A DNA stretch of 64,000 nt from TMED14 sp002378565. GTDB lineage: Bacteria > Bacteroidota > Bacteroidia > Flavobacteriales > Schleiferiaceae. The DNA is taken from positions 1,116,001-1,180,000 of the forward strand of contig OX044356.1 of assembly GCA_943846715.1 (NCBI GenBank). The letters are read 5' to 3'. The translations under genes were made by a program, and so were the position numbers. Position 1 is the stretch's first letter. The number at the start of each line of letters is the position of its first letter. Positions 50,839 to 59,231 of the stretch are shown here, piece by piece. Below the pieces are notes generated by a model. That model worked only from the letters and a program-made list of their open reading frames with translations. It searched no databases and had not been told where the DNA came from.

Positions 50839-52607
50839 GGTTGAATTGTCACAATTTGTTGACGGATTCCATTGCGGAATACTAAAACATAATGGCCTGG
50901 AGGGAGCGCCTCAAGGTGCAGTAAGCCTTGTTCAATTTGCTTGCCTTGACATTGGATGCGGCCTTGTAAATCCATGCAGACCCACGGCCCATCATAGCCC
51001 TCAACATGCAAGCGTCCAGTACTTGGAATGGGGTAAATAGCCATGGGTGAAGGGCTGCTGACTCCAGCACTCAAGTCCTGTGGAATCCCTCGGAAAAATG
51101 GCCTGATTTGCAAGGTGCCTGGAAGCAAAGAGGTGAACCAGCCATTGACATCGCCATAGGCTTTGGTGGTCAAATGATCCATATCCAAGCCCATCGTCAA
51201 GGCGGGTCCGGTTGATTGAATCCAACCGATGTAGCAGGTTGAAGGAACAACAAGGCCTGCCGTGTCAAGCACATAGTGAGCAAAGGTCTGGCCAGGGTAG
51301 GCAATTGCTGGTTGGTATAGTGAGTCGCTCAGGTACAGCAACTGACCGGGAAGGTTCAAGGTGTCAATGCCCCAAATAGCCAATTGAAAGGTCATGCCTG
51401 TCCAATCGTAACCCGCAGGCACAAAGGCTAAATCTACCCCTTTCAAGGTATCAGATTGAAGGAAATTGAACCGCTGTGCCATCCGGGGAGACTGCCCCTG
51501 AATCACACCGTAGGTTCTTTCTGCATGGCCATCATCCAAGGCGTAGCGGTCGCCAAACAGTTGATGAACCCTCATGGAGTCATTCGCGCGTTCACCCACA
51601 TTCTCTCCATCAAACCAAATGGTCATATCCCAGGAAAATGGACCTGTCGGGCTGACATTGGGCTGTGCAATTGGCATCACGTAGGGGGTCCGAATGTCAT
51701 GCTGAAGATTGGTTACCACGGGAACACTCAACCGACTAGCTAAAACACTGCCATTGCCGTCCACCCATTGGTATTTTCCAAGGTTTAACTGCCAACCACC
51801 CACAGGTACGGGACCATTTCGCCGGTAGGCCATTGCCAAACTGTCTGCTTCAACGACAGTAGATTGGTAGTGAAACCATGGCAGCTCATGAAACACCTGC
51901 GTAATCGACGGAGGGATTTCTATCCATGAAGGGTCCTCAATCAATGTGTCAGCGAGGTTCCTGCCTGCAGCAAACTCCAAGTAATCAATCAGAAAATGAT
52001 CAAAGGCACCACCAGGAGCGCCCTTGCGAGCCAAGCGAAAACGAACGGCCTGTTTGCCTACAACGGCAATGGGTAAAACCATGGCAGCAGACAGCCATTG
52101 ATCCACTGCAGCTGATCCCGGCACATCCCATGCCCGATGCCACGTGCTGTCGCTAGGGTTCAAGAAATCGACGACCATGGAGTCACTGACCTCTGTGGGG
52201 TCGCCTTTGCCTCCTTGTTGAAGGTGAAAACTCAACACAACATTGCTCAAGCCGCTTAGATCAAAATACGGTGAAAGCAAAACATCCGTCAAGCTATCTG
52301 TTGGCAGGGTGCCCACTAGGTAGGCTTGCCCATCTGCAGCAATGCCATCAAACACTGCTTGATCTGTGCTCAATGCATCCAAGGCCCAATGGCTGTTAAC
52401 CATCACGCCGTGGTTGGTCCACTCTGGACGCAAGCCATGCGCAAAACCATCCACAAAGGGCAACTGCAAGGTGTCTTGTGACGTGGTCTTGAACGACGTG
52501 GTTATTGTCGCTGATTGAGTGGGCATCGTCAGCACCTCTATCTGTGCTGACAGGGCTATGGATGAGACCATCAAGGTGGTCACAATGAGGGATTGAATCG
52601 CTTGCAT
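50835..52607 (-). CDS. Secreted protein with type IX secretion (type A) sorting tail
   Basis: This 590-aa protein has a signal peptide ('LMVSSIALSAQ') and a C-terminal domain of about 75 residues with the type A pattern: 'AIYPIPSTGRLHVEG', then 'MDLQGRIQCQGKQ', 'GLLHLEALPPGHYVLVF'. Such tails direct export through the type IX system and attachment to the surface. The middle contains a jelly-roll-like region ('FVDGFAHGLRPEWTNHGV', 'LSPYFDLSGLSNVVLSFHLQQG') resembling carbohydrate-binding or MAM-like modules; no catalytic domain is recognised. PorQ of the same secretion system is encoded at 61870. It begins 3 nt after the PASTA gene. Confidence 0.85.
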   Translation of the reverse strand: MQAIQSLIVTTLMVSSIALSAQIEVLTMPTQSATITTSFKTTSQDTLQLPFVDGFAHGLRPEWTNHGVMVNSHWALDALSTDQAVFDGIAADGQAYLVGTLPTDSLTDVLLSPYFDLSGLSNVVLSFHLQQGGKGDPTEVSDSMVVDFLNPSDSTWHRAWDVPGSAAVDQWLSAAMVLPIAVVGKQAVRFRLARKGAPGGAFDHFLIDYLEFAAGRNLADTLIEDPSWIEIPPSITQVFHELPWFHYQSTVVEADSLAMAYRRNGPVPVGGWQLNLGKYQWVDGNGSVLASRLSVPVVTNLQHDIRTPYVMPIAQPNVSPTGPFSWDMTIWFDGENVGERANDSMRVHQLFGDRYALDDGHAERTYGVIQGQSPRMAQRFNFLQSDTLKGVDLAFVPAGYDWTGMTFQLAIWGIDTLNLPGQLLYLSDSLYQPAIAYPGQTFAHYVLDTAGLVVPSTCYIGWIQSTGPALTMGLDMDHLTTKAYGDVNGWFTSLLPGTLQIRPFFRGIPQDLSAGVSSPSPMAIYPIPSTGRLHVEGYDGPWVCMDLQGRIQCQGKQIEQGLLHLEALPPGHYVLVFRNGIRQQIVTIQP

Positions 52608-52610
52608 GAA

Positions 52611-53381
52611 TCAGTCGTTGTTGGGTCCTTCCAACCAGAGGTGAACCTGGTCGCCTTGTGTGAGTACAAGCATTCCGCCTGATGCTTGGGGCTCCTGACG
52701 AATCACCCGAGGGCTTCCCATGCTGCTGTCAATGCTGACATTGCCAATGGATAAGCCACTCAAGCGAATCAATGCCATGGCTTCGCCTTGGCGCAATCGC
52801 ATGAGGTTTGGCACCGCCAACGTGGCAGCGCCTTGGCGCTGACCCACAACCAAGTTGATGGTTGACCCTTTGCGTATGGGGTCGCCTGCCGCAATGGGTT
52901 TCCCTTTGTGTTCAGCTCCCAGGACGACACCGCTTGCCATGTCAGGAACAAGACGGATATCACCTATCACAAGTCCCTTGGACTGGATGTCCATGCTGGC
53001 TCGTCGCAGGGTGCGTTCAATCACCTTAGGCATGAAGACTTTTTCTGCCCGGTGCTTATTGATCGTTAGCATGACAACCCGCCCCAATTTCACTGTCATG
53101 TTTGCATCAGGGTATTGTTTCAAGACCTGACCCTTTGCCAAATGGGCAAAATGAATCGATGAATCCAGGATGGCGGCTTCCAAATCGATGTTGGCGAGTT
53201 GCGCTTGAGCAGCTTCAAAGGTCAATCCCCTGACCGAGGGAACTTCCCTCACCTCGCCATGGTTAGTGATCACCTTCAAGGCTTGCTGTCCTCCAAGAAT
53301 CAACAAGACGTACAAAAACACAACGGCAAGCAGGTTCCACCAGAATCGTCGGCTTTTCAGCAAGGCAATTAATTTATTCAC
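52611..53381 (-). CDS. PASTA-domain membrane protein
   Basis: This 256-aa protein has one transmembrane helix (about 16-34, 'LLAVVFLYVLLILGG') and three periplasmic PASTA domains, beginning near 'VREVPSVRGLTFEAAQAQL', 'VFMPKVIERTLRRASMDI' and 'ATLAVPNLMRLRQGEAMAL'. PASTA domains bind peptidoglycan fragments or beta-lactams in other proteins. No kinase or transpeptidase domain is attached. The start is GTG at 53381. It diverges from ddl with 39 nt between, and both starts have a TAnnTTTG element 4 nt upstream, linking it to cell-wall synthesis by position. Confidence 0.92.
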   Translation of the reverse strand: MNKLIALLKSRRFWWNLLAVVFLYVLLILGGQQALKVITNHGEVREVPSVRGLTFEAAQAQLANIDLEAAILDSSIHFAHLAKGQVLKQYPDANMTVKLGRVVMLTINKHRAEKVFMPKVIERTLRRASMDIQSKGLVIGDIRLVPDMASGVVLGAEHKGKPIAAGDPIRKGSTINLVVGQRQGAATLAVPNLMRLRQGEAMALIRLSGLSIGNVSIDSSMGSPRVIRQEPQASGGMLVLTQGDQVHLWLEGPNND

Positions 53382-53385
53382 CCAA

Positions 53386-53393
53386 CAAAAATA
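53386..53393 (-). promoter_or_regulatory. -7 element adjoining the start of the PASTA gene
   Basis: TATTTTTG on the minus strand, exact to TAnnTTTG, ends 4 nt before the GTG start at 53381. No TTG at -33 was found. The mRNA would be leaderless. Confidence 0.5.
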
Positions 53394-53408
53394 GCACTTG
53401 TGGCGGCG

Positions 53409-53416
53409 TATCTTTG
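53409..53416 (+). promoter_or_regulatory. -7 element adjoining the start of ddl
   Basis: TATCTTTG, exact to TAnnTTTG, ends 4 nt before the ATG at 53421. No TTG at 17-23 nt upstream was found. It is the mirror image of the element for the divergent PASTA gene 15 bp away. Confidence 0.5.
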
Positions 53417-53420
53417 AGTC

Positions 53421-54413
53421 ATGCGCAATCGAGTTGTTGTGGCCATGGGTGGCTACTCTAGTGAACGAGGAATTTCATTGGCCAGTGGGCAATTCATTCT
53501 CGATGCCTTATCCAATACAACCTTTGACTGCATTGCCCTGGACCTGATTCCATCAGCCGACGGATCGCATGATCACTGGACGGCAACCTCATCGGATGGA
53601 ATGGCATTGACAGTGGACTGGGAAGGCATGTTGATCGATGGAAAAAAGCCCGATGTTGTTCTCAACATGGTTCATGGAAGCCCTGGTGAAGACGGCTGGT
53701 TGTCTCAACACTTGGATCAATTGCAGATTCCGCACAGCAGCTGTCGCGGACCGCAAGCCCAACTCACCTTCCACAAGGCAAAGAATAATGAGGTGGCAAA
53801 GCAGCATGGCGCGCACATTGCTCCATCCCTCTTGGTCAGCTCCCGTGACGACGCATCAAGCTTGATGCCTCGCCTACAAAATCTGCAGCTTCCCGTGTTT
53901 GTGAAACCTGCCCGTTCTGGATCCAGTTATGGCATCACCCGGCTGACTGATTGGTCAGATTTGTCGCAAGCGCTTGAAGTCGCGGGAAAAGAAGATGATG
54001 ACATACTCATTGAACAAGGGGTGTCAGGTGTTGAGTTGGCCTGTGGCATTGCACGCCTTGATGGAGAGTTGCGCCTGCTTGGCCTCACCGAAATTGTGCC
54101 CGAGTCAGACTTTTTTGACTACCGCGCGAAGTACGAAGGGGCCGCACAAGAAATCACACCAGCTCGCATTGTCAAGCAAGCAAGTGATGACATCATAGCC
54201 ATGACTCGATCATTGTACAATGACATGCAGCTCAAAGGCTTGTGTCGGGTCGACTACATTTTACCTGCGTCGGGAAAGGCTACGCTGATAGAAATCAACA
54301 GCGTCCCAGGTATGAGCCCAGAAAGCATTGTCCCCAAGCAAATCAATGCCAGCGACATGGCCATGCATGAATTCCTTACATTGCTGATTCAACAAGCATT
54401 GACGGATGGCTAA
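53421..54413 (+). CDS. ddl: D-alanine--D-alanine ligase
   Basis: This 330-aa ATP-grasp enzyme makes D-Ala-D-Ala for peptidoglycan. It has the N-terminal 'VVAMGGYSSERGISLASG', 'NMVHGSPGEDGWLSQHLDQL', the ATP-grasp lid 'PVFVKPARSGSSYGITR' and the C-terminal 'LIEINSVPGMSPESIVPKQ' with metal-binding Glu and Asn. It overlaps coaD by 8 nt. Its -7 element ends 4 nt before the start codon. Confidence 0.97.
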   Translation: MRNRVVVAMGGYSSERGISLASGQFILDALSNTTFDCIALDLIPSADGSHDHWTATSSDGMALTVDWEGMLIDGKKPDVVLNMVHGSPGEDGWLSQHLDQLQIPHSSCRGPQAQLTFHKAKNNEVAKQHGAHIAPSLLVSSRDDASSLMPRLQNLQLPVFVKPARSGSSYGITRLTDWSDLSQALEVAGKEDDDILIEQGVSGVELACGIARLDGELRLLGLTEIVPESDFFDYRAKYEGAAQEITPARIVKQASDDIIAMTRSLYNDMQLKGLCRVDYILPASGKATLIEINSVPGMSPESIVPKQINASDMAMHEFLTLLIQQALTDG

Positions 54414-54867
54414 AATTGCACTTTTTCCAGGATCCTTTGATCCAATCACCCTTGGACATCGAGACATCATTGAACGGGCATTGCCCTTGTTCGATGAAAT
54501 CCTCATTGCAATTGGTGAGAACAATGACAAAACCTACCTCTTTGATTTGCATCAACGGGTTGCGTGGATTGAGGGAGTCTTTGCGCATGAACCCAAGATT
54601 CGCGTGGTGACTTACCAGGGATTGACAGCTGCATTTGCTAAGGAAAACAACATTCAATTCCTGCTAAGAGGGTTGAGAAATCCTTCCGATTTTGAATTTG
54701 AAAAATCCATTGCTCAGGCAAATCGTCAGATGGAATCTGACCTTGAAACCGTCTTTTTATTGACAAGCGCTCGTTATTCCTACATCTCTTCCAGCATTGT
54801 CAGGGAAGTGATTCGCCATGGTGGCGACTACAAGGTCTTTGTGCCTGATTCAGTTCGCATCGCCTGA
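54406..54867 (+). CDS. coaD: Pantetheine-phosphate adenylyltransferase
   Basis: This 153-aa enzyme transfers AMP to 4'-phosphopantetheine in coenzyme A synthesis. It shows 'ALFPGSFDPITLGHRDII' (the nucleotidyltransferase GxH motif), 'FLLRGLRNPSDFEFEK' and 'YISSSIVREVIRHGGD'. Length is standard. It begins inside the last 8 nt of ddl. Its last 40 nt overlap the convergent NUDIX gene; the C-terminus '..KVFVPDSVRIA' is typical of the family, so the overlap is not a frame error. Confidence 0.97.
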   Translation: MAKIALFPGSFDPITLGHRDIIERALPLFDEILIAIGENNDKTYLFDLHQRVAWIEGVFAHEPKIRVVTYQGLTAAFAKENNIQFLLRGLRNPSDFEFEKSIAQANRQMESDLETVFLLTSARYSYISSSIVREVIRHGGDYKVFVPDSVRIA

Positions 54868-55271
54868 TTTGCCACGCTTTTGATGCTGTCATAGGTCCCG
54901 GCTAAACAAGCCTGCCATTGGGCCTGATCAAGCCAGTCTACCCTATCAATGCCTTCCTCACTTTGTGGTGTCAATGCTGGCACACCTTTGACTGACATGC
55001 GGTACCAATGGGTGATCTTCTTGACATGCTGCCCTTTCAAGACATAAAAATGGGTGGTCTCAATCAGTTTTTTGCCCAATGTCAATCCGGCGACACCACA
55101 CTCCTCCTCAACTTCTCGCATGGCGCATTCCTCAATGCTTTCGTTGGGCTCCCATTTGCCTTTGGGTAAATCCCATTGCCCCAACCGGTGAATCCAGAGC
55201 ACTTGGCCCTCACCATTTTCTACCCATCCTCCTGCGGCAGTGAGCTCGATGTCGTTGTACTTTTGCGTCAT
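54828..55271 (-). CDS. NUDIX hydrolase
   Basis: This 147-aa protein contains a full NUDIX box, 'GKWEPNESIEECAMREVEEE' continuing CGV, at about residues 40-62, after 'AAGGWVENGEGQVLWIHRLG'. Such enzymes hydrolyse nucleoside diphosphates linked to another group; the substrate is not evident. The start ATG (55271-55269) shares two bases with the divergent pyrE ATG (55270-55272), both inside one CATG, and its 3' end overlaps coaD by 40 nt. Its promoter must therefore lie within pyrE. Confidence 0.9.
   Translation of the reverse strand: MTQKYNDIELTAAGGWVENGEGQVLWIHRLGQWDLPKGKWEPNESIEECAMREVEEECGVAGLTLGKKLIETTHFYVLKGQHVKKITHWYRMSVKGVPALTPQSEEGIDRVDWLDQAQWQACLAGTYDSIKSVANQAMRTESGTKTL
55258..55265 (+). 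promoter_or_regulatory. -7 element adjoining the start of pyrE
   Basis: TACTTTTG, exact to TAnnTTTG, ends 4 nt before the ATG at 55270. It lies within the coding region of the divergent NUDIX gene. Its position supports 55270 over 55300 as the pyrE start. Confidence 0.55.
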
Positions 55272-55920
55272 GGTGATCAATTCAAGTCGGGCCAAGGCGA
55301 TGGCTCAAATGCTGCTGCAAATTAAGGCGATTCGCCTTCAACCCGAGGCCCCATTTACATGGGCTTCAGGGATGCAGTCGCCCATCTATTGTGACAACCG
55401 GGTCATTCTTTCCCATGTAGAGTCCAGAGACCTGTTGCGCGACCACATGACCGCATTGATCAAGGAAGCATTCGATGGGGTAGAAGTCATTGCTGGTGTC
55501 GCAACAGGGGGCATTGCCCTTGCTGCCCTCGTGGCACAAGCCCTGGATTTGCCAATGATCTACATTCGAAGCAAGGCAAAAGGTCATGGCAGGCAAAACC
55601 TCATTGAAGGTCATATGGGGCAAGGTGCTAAGGTTGTCGTGATTGAAGACCTGGTGTCTACAGGCATGAGCTCTTTATTGGCAGTTGACGCATTGGTTGA
55701 AGCTGATGCTCAAGTGATGGGCATGGCTTCAATTTTCACTTATGGTTTTGCTCAGTCTGCGCAGGCCATGAAAGCTGCCAATGTCAATCTTCATTGCCTC
55801 TGTGACTATGATCACCTGCTTGAATCTGCCGTTGAGGGTTCAGCTATCCATGCTGACGACCTGGATGCCCTAGCTGCCTGGCGACATGACCCTCAGGCCT
55901 GGAGCGATCGTCAAGGCTGA
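55270..55920 (+). CDS. pyrE: Orotate phosphoribosyltransferase
   Basis: This 216-aa enzyme joins orotate and PRPP to give OMP in pyrimidine synthesis. Landmarks are 'LQPEAPFTWASGMQSPIYCDNR', split over residues 24-45, 'GVATGGIALAALVAQ' and the PRPP-binding 'VVVIEDLVSTGMSS'. Two starts are possible. ATG 55300 gives 206 aa, but ATG 55270 restores the usual N-terminal helix and length and has a -7 element 4 nt upstream. It overlaps birA tail to tail by 10 nt. Confidence 0.95.
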   Translation: MVINSSRAKAMAQMLLQIKAIRLQPEAPFTWASGMQSPIYCDNRVILSHVESRDLLRDHMTALIKEAFDGVEVIAGVATGGIALAALVAQALDLPMIYIRSKAKGHGRQNLIEGHMGQGAKVVVIEDLVSTGMSSLLAVDALVEADAQVMGMASIFTYGFAQSAQAMKAANVNLHCLCDYDHLLESAVEGSAIHADDLDALAAWRHDPQAWSDRQG

Positions 55921-56663
55921 ATTTCACCCAGCCACTCCCATTGCTTCGGTTGAAGCCACTGGCATTGCCCATCCTTGGTTGTCACCTGCAAACGGCCCAT
56001 GGCATCTAGCTGCAAGGGCTTGGCAATGACAAGAACATCTTGTTCAATATCTCGCCACTGAAGCCACTGCCCCCAGCCCATCAAATGCCCTTGGTAGGTC
56101 ACCCATTCATGCTGAGGCAAGGGCTGTGTCAGCGCCTCCACCAACAAGGGAATCAACGCTTCTGTTACCTTGCCAACCTCGTGAGCCTCTCCCATGCAGG
56201 CCCATGTTTTCGGGGCTTGGCTCACATTGATTCCCAGACTGAAAGTCCATCGCGTGCATGCATGACCTCTCCATGTAGCCTGACTTAGCATGCCACCCAT
56301 TTTTAACCCCTGCCTCATCACATCGTTAGGCCATTTCAATTCGCAGGGAACGTCCTGCGCTTGCATGTACTGTACAATGGCCAATGCGGCTTGCATTTGC
56401 CGCGGGAACAGGCTAACTGCTCGCCATGCAATGACGGGACTGACCAGGGTCAACAACAAAGATTGACCCTTGACAGCGTCCCATTGTGAACCTTGCTGCC
56501 CTTGACCTCTTATCTGACTGTCTGCAGTAATGGCAGTCCACTGGTCTACAGGGCATTGAGACAGATTGTCAGACGCCCACAAGGAAGTAGAGGATATTTC
56601 GCTGAATATTAGGCGTTTGATGGTATCTTTGGCGGGCTTTTGCGTCATCACGTAAGAAGGCAT
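55911..56663 (-). CDS. birA: Biotin--[acetyl-CoA-carboxylase] ligase with altered biotinyl-AMP loop
   Basis: This 250-aa protein is a monofunctional (class I) biotin ligase without the DNA-binding domain. 'LIFSEISSTSLWASD', 'LKWPNDVM' with the catalytic Lys and 'GLKMGGML' are present. The nucleotide-gripping loop, normally GRGRRG or GRGQRG, reads GQGQQG at residues 53-58, so all Arg positions are Gln. The start may be 56663 or the ATG five codons later. Biotin would be attached to the BCCP subunit of acetyl-CoA carboxylase. It is divergent from rsfS (76 nt apart). Confidence 0.93.
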   Translation of the reverse strand: MPSYVMTQKPAKDTIKRLIFSEISSTSLWASDNLSQCPVDQWTAITADSQIRGQGQQGSQWDAVKGQSLLLTLVSPVIAWRAVSLFPRQMQAALAIVQYMQAQDVPCELKWPNDVMRQGLKMGGMLSQATWRGHACTRWTFSLGINVSQAPKTWACMGEAHEVGKVTEALIPLLVEALTQPLPQHEWVTYQGHLMGWGQWLQWRDIEQDVLVIAKPLQLDAMGRLQVTTKDGQCQWLQPKQWEWLGEIQP

Positions 56664-56739
56664 TCATGACAAAGGACGCGGATTGCATCTATTGGCATCT
56701 TTCTTGCGTCAAAGATGACACCAATAGGCCAACCAACAT

Positions 56740-57096
56740 ATGAAAAGCACTTTCCCCGATATCGTCCACCATGCCATTGAAGGCATCGCCAATGTCAAAG
56801 GCGAAAACATCAAGGTTTTAGACCTGAGGCAACTGGACAATGCCGTCACCGATTTCTTTGTGATTGCAGAGGCTCAGAGTACCACACAGGTATCTGCCAT
56901 GTCAGATTCTGCCATGAAGGAAATCCGAGAAAATCTCAACGACCGCCCATGGCATCGTGAAGGCCATGACACAGCCAGCTGGATTTTATTGGACTATGTC
57001 CAAGTTGTCGTTCATCTCTTTCAACGAGAAAGTCGCGAATTCTATGACTTGGAAGGGCTATGGAATGATGCATCAATCACAAGCATGCCATCATGA
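56740..57096 (+). CDS. rsfS: Ribosome silencing factor RsfS
   Basis: This 118-aa protein is RsfS, which binds ribosomal protein L14 and blocks subunit joining when nutrients are low. It shows 'NIKVLDLRQLDNAVTDFFVIAEAQS' over residues 22-46, 'RPWHREGHDTASWILLDY' and 'VVVHLFQRESREFYDLEGLW', the diagnostic C-terminal block. It overlaps ftsH by 4 nt (ATGA); the rsfS-ftsH pair is conserved in Bacteroidota. Confidence 0.96.
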   Translation: MKSTFPDIVHHAIEGIANVKGENIKVLDLRQLDNAVTDFFVIAEAQSTTQVSAMSDSAMKEIRENLNDRPWHREGHDTASWILLDYVQVVVHLFQRESREFYDLEGLWNDASITSMPS

Positions 57097-59180
57097 ATCA
57101 AGAATCACAGAAAGGCAAGCAACAGTCCGCTAAAGGCAAAGGCATGATTCCTAAGTTCTCCATGAGCTGGGTATACATCGCCGTATTTGTTGGCCTTTTA
57201 GGTTTGCAATTGATGCAAGGCAGCTTTGCCAATCAGGTACTCCCTTCCGATTTCAATGATTTGGCGCAGCGTTTGGAGCAAGGCCATATTGAGCGGGTTA
57301 GGGTCGTGAACGACAAGGAGGTTCAAATATTCATCAAAGAAGACATCCTAATCAGTCATGCTGACTATGAAGAGCTAGCAGAGTCTGCGACGGGGGCTGA
57401 TGTGAATCCTGGTCCGCATTTGAGCTTTGAGATGCCATCTGAGTCCTTGGATCGCAACTTGGATCGATTCTATCAGCAGAATCCATCCTTTTTGGAACAA
57501 AATCAACCCCTGCTAGTAGAATTCAAGGATGAACCCAATTATTTTGGAGACATCATTGGTTGGCTAGCTCCCATCATGCTCTTGCTGTTTTTCTGGTTAT
57601 TCATGATGCGACGCATGGGCGGAGGTGCAGGCGGTGGCAGTAGCCAAATTTTCAACATTGGCAAGTCCAAAGCAAAAATGTTTGATGCCAATGCTGAAAT
57701 CAAGACCACATTCAAAAATGTGGCAGGTCTTGAAGGCGCCAAAGAAGAAGTTCTGGAAGTCGTTGACTTCTTGAAGCACCCCAATAAATACACCAAATTG
57801 GGCGGGAAAATTCCCAAAGGCGTTTTGCTGAGTGGCCCTCCCGGAACGGGCAAAACATTGCTTGCAAAGGCCGTGGCTGGTGAAGCCCAGGTGCCTTTCT
57901 TTTCTTTGAGTGGTTCTGACTTTGTTGAGATGTTTGTCGGCGTTGGTGCAAGCCGCGTTCGTGACCTTTTCAAGCAAGCCAAGGAAAAATCGCCATCAAT
58001 CATCTTCATTGATGAAATCGATGCGATTGGTCGAGCGCGAGGTCGCAATCAAATGACAGGCGGCAATGATGAAAGAGAGAACACCTTGAATCAATTGCTC
58101 ACTGAGATGGATGGTTTTGAAACCAACGAGCATGTCATTGTGATGGGTGCCACCAACCGTGCAGATGTCTTGGATCGTGCACTGATGCGTGCCGGTCGAT
58201 TTGATCGTGTCATCTATGTGGACTTGCCTGAATTGGGAGAGCGGAAAGCTATTTTCCAGGTACACCTCAAGCCATTGAAACTGTCCAGAAATCTTGATGT
58301 AAGCTTCCTTGCCAGGCAGACCCCCGGCTTTTCAGGTGCTGACATCGCCAACGTTTGCAACGAAGCTGCATTGGTTGCCGCACGGAAGAACACCAAATCC
58401 ATTGGCAAGCAGGACTTCCTGGATGCCGTCGATCGCATTGTGGGTGGCTTGGAGAAGAAAAGCAAGATCATCACCCCTGATGAGAAAAAAACCATCGCCT
58501 TCCATGAAGCAGGCCATGCCGCCATCAGTTGGTTGCTTGAATTTGCTTCTCCATTGGTGAAAGTGACCATCGTGCCGCGCGGCAAGTCATTGGGTGCTGC
58601 CTGGTACCTTCCAGAGGAGCGTCAATTGAGCAGCAGCAATCAAATACTTGATGAGATGTGTGCTGCCTTGGGTGGTCGAGCTGCTGAAGAGTTGATTTTT
58701 GGCCAAGTCACAACGGGTGCTTTGAGCGACCTTGAAAAGGTAACCAAGCAAGCCAGAGCCATGGTAACCGTTTATGGACTGAATGAGAAATTGGGCAACA
58801 TCACGTACTACGATTCGTCCGATCAAAATGATTACCAATTCAACAAGCCGTACAGCGAGAAAACTGCACAAATCATCGATGAAGAGATTTCATCCATCAT
58901 TGAAACCCAGTACATCAGGGCAAAGGACTTACTTGCTGCCAACAAGGATAAGCTGACTAGTCTAGCCAATGAGTTGCTTGAAAAAGAAGTGATTTTCAAG
59001 GAGAGCATGGAAGTCATCTTTGGCAAACGGCCTTGGACAAGCCGAATGGACATTGTGGAAAAGAGCAATGCTGTGGCAAAGCCTACCAAGCAATCAAAGG
59101 CGAAAAAGGCTACCAAGAGCAAGAAAAAAACGGCAAGCAAAGCAGGAGATCAAGATCAAGGCACTGACGGAGATAAATAA
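57093..59180 (+). CDS. ftsH: ATP-dependent zinc metalloprotease FtsH
   Basis: This 695-aa membrane protease degrades misfolded and regulatory membrane proteins. Two transmembrane helices (about 25-42 and 150-170) flank a periplasmic domain; then comes the AAA+ domain with Walker A 'GPPGTGKT' at 248-255, 'FIDEIDAIGR' and the SRH region 'RADVLDRALMRAGRFDR', and the protease domain with the zinc site HEAGH at 471-475. The C-terminus is a Lys-rich tail ('KKATKSKKKTASK'). A LUD gene and phospholipid genes follow in the same direction. Confidence 0.97.
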   Translation: MNQESQKGKQQSAKGKGMIPKFSMSWVYIAVFVGLLGLQLMQGSFANQVLPSDFNDLAQRLEQGHIERVRVVNDKEVQIFIKEDILISHADYEELAESATGADVNPGPHLSFEMPSESLDRNLDRFYQQNPSFLEQNQPLLVEFKDEPNYFGDIIGWLAPIMLLLFFWLFMMRRMGGGAGGGSSQIFNIGKSKAKMFDANAEIKTTFKNVAGLEGAKEEVLEVVDFLKHPNKYTKLGGKIPKGVLLSGPPGTGKTLLAKAVAGEAQVPFFSLSGSDFVEMFVGVGASRVRDLFKQAKEKSPSIIFIDEIDAIGRARGRNQMTGGNDERENTLNQLLTEMDGFETNEHVIVMGATNRADVLDRALMRAGRFDRVIYVDLPELGERKAIFQVHLKPLKLSRNLDVSFLARQTPGFSGADIANVCNEAALVAARKNTKSIGKQDFLDAVDRIVGGLEKKSKIITPDEKKTIAFHEAGHAAISWLLEFASPLVKVTIVPRGKSLGAAWYLPEERQLSSSNQILDEMCAALGGRAAEELIFGQVTTGALSDLEKVTKQARAMVTVYGLNEKLGNITYYDSSDQNDYQFNKPYSEKTAQIIDEEISSIIETQYIRAKDLLAANKDKLTSLANELLEKEVIFKESMEVIFGKRPWTSRMDIVEKSNAVAKPTKQSKAKKATKSKKKTASKAGDQDQGTDGDK

Positions 59181-59231
59181 CTTTTGCCCCCCATCAGGAA
59201 ATCGGTAATTTTATCCGTTCAAGTACAAGAC

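Noticed and set aside
56624..56631. TATCTTTG on the plus strand as an rsfS promoter
   Set aside because: Exact -7 match but 108 nt upstream of rsfS, inside birA, and with no -33 element; likely chance.
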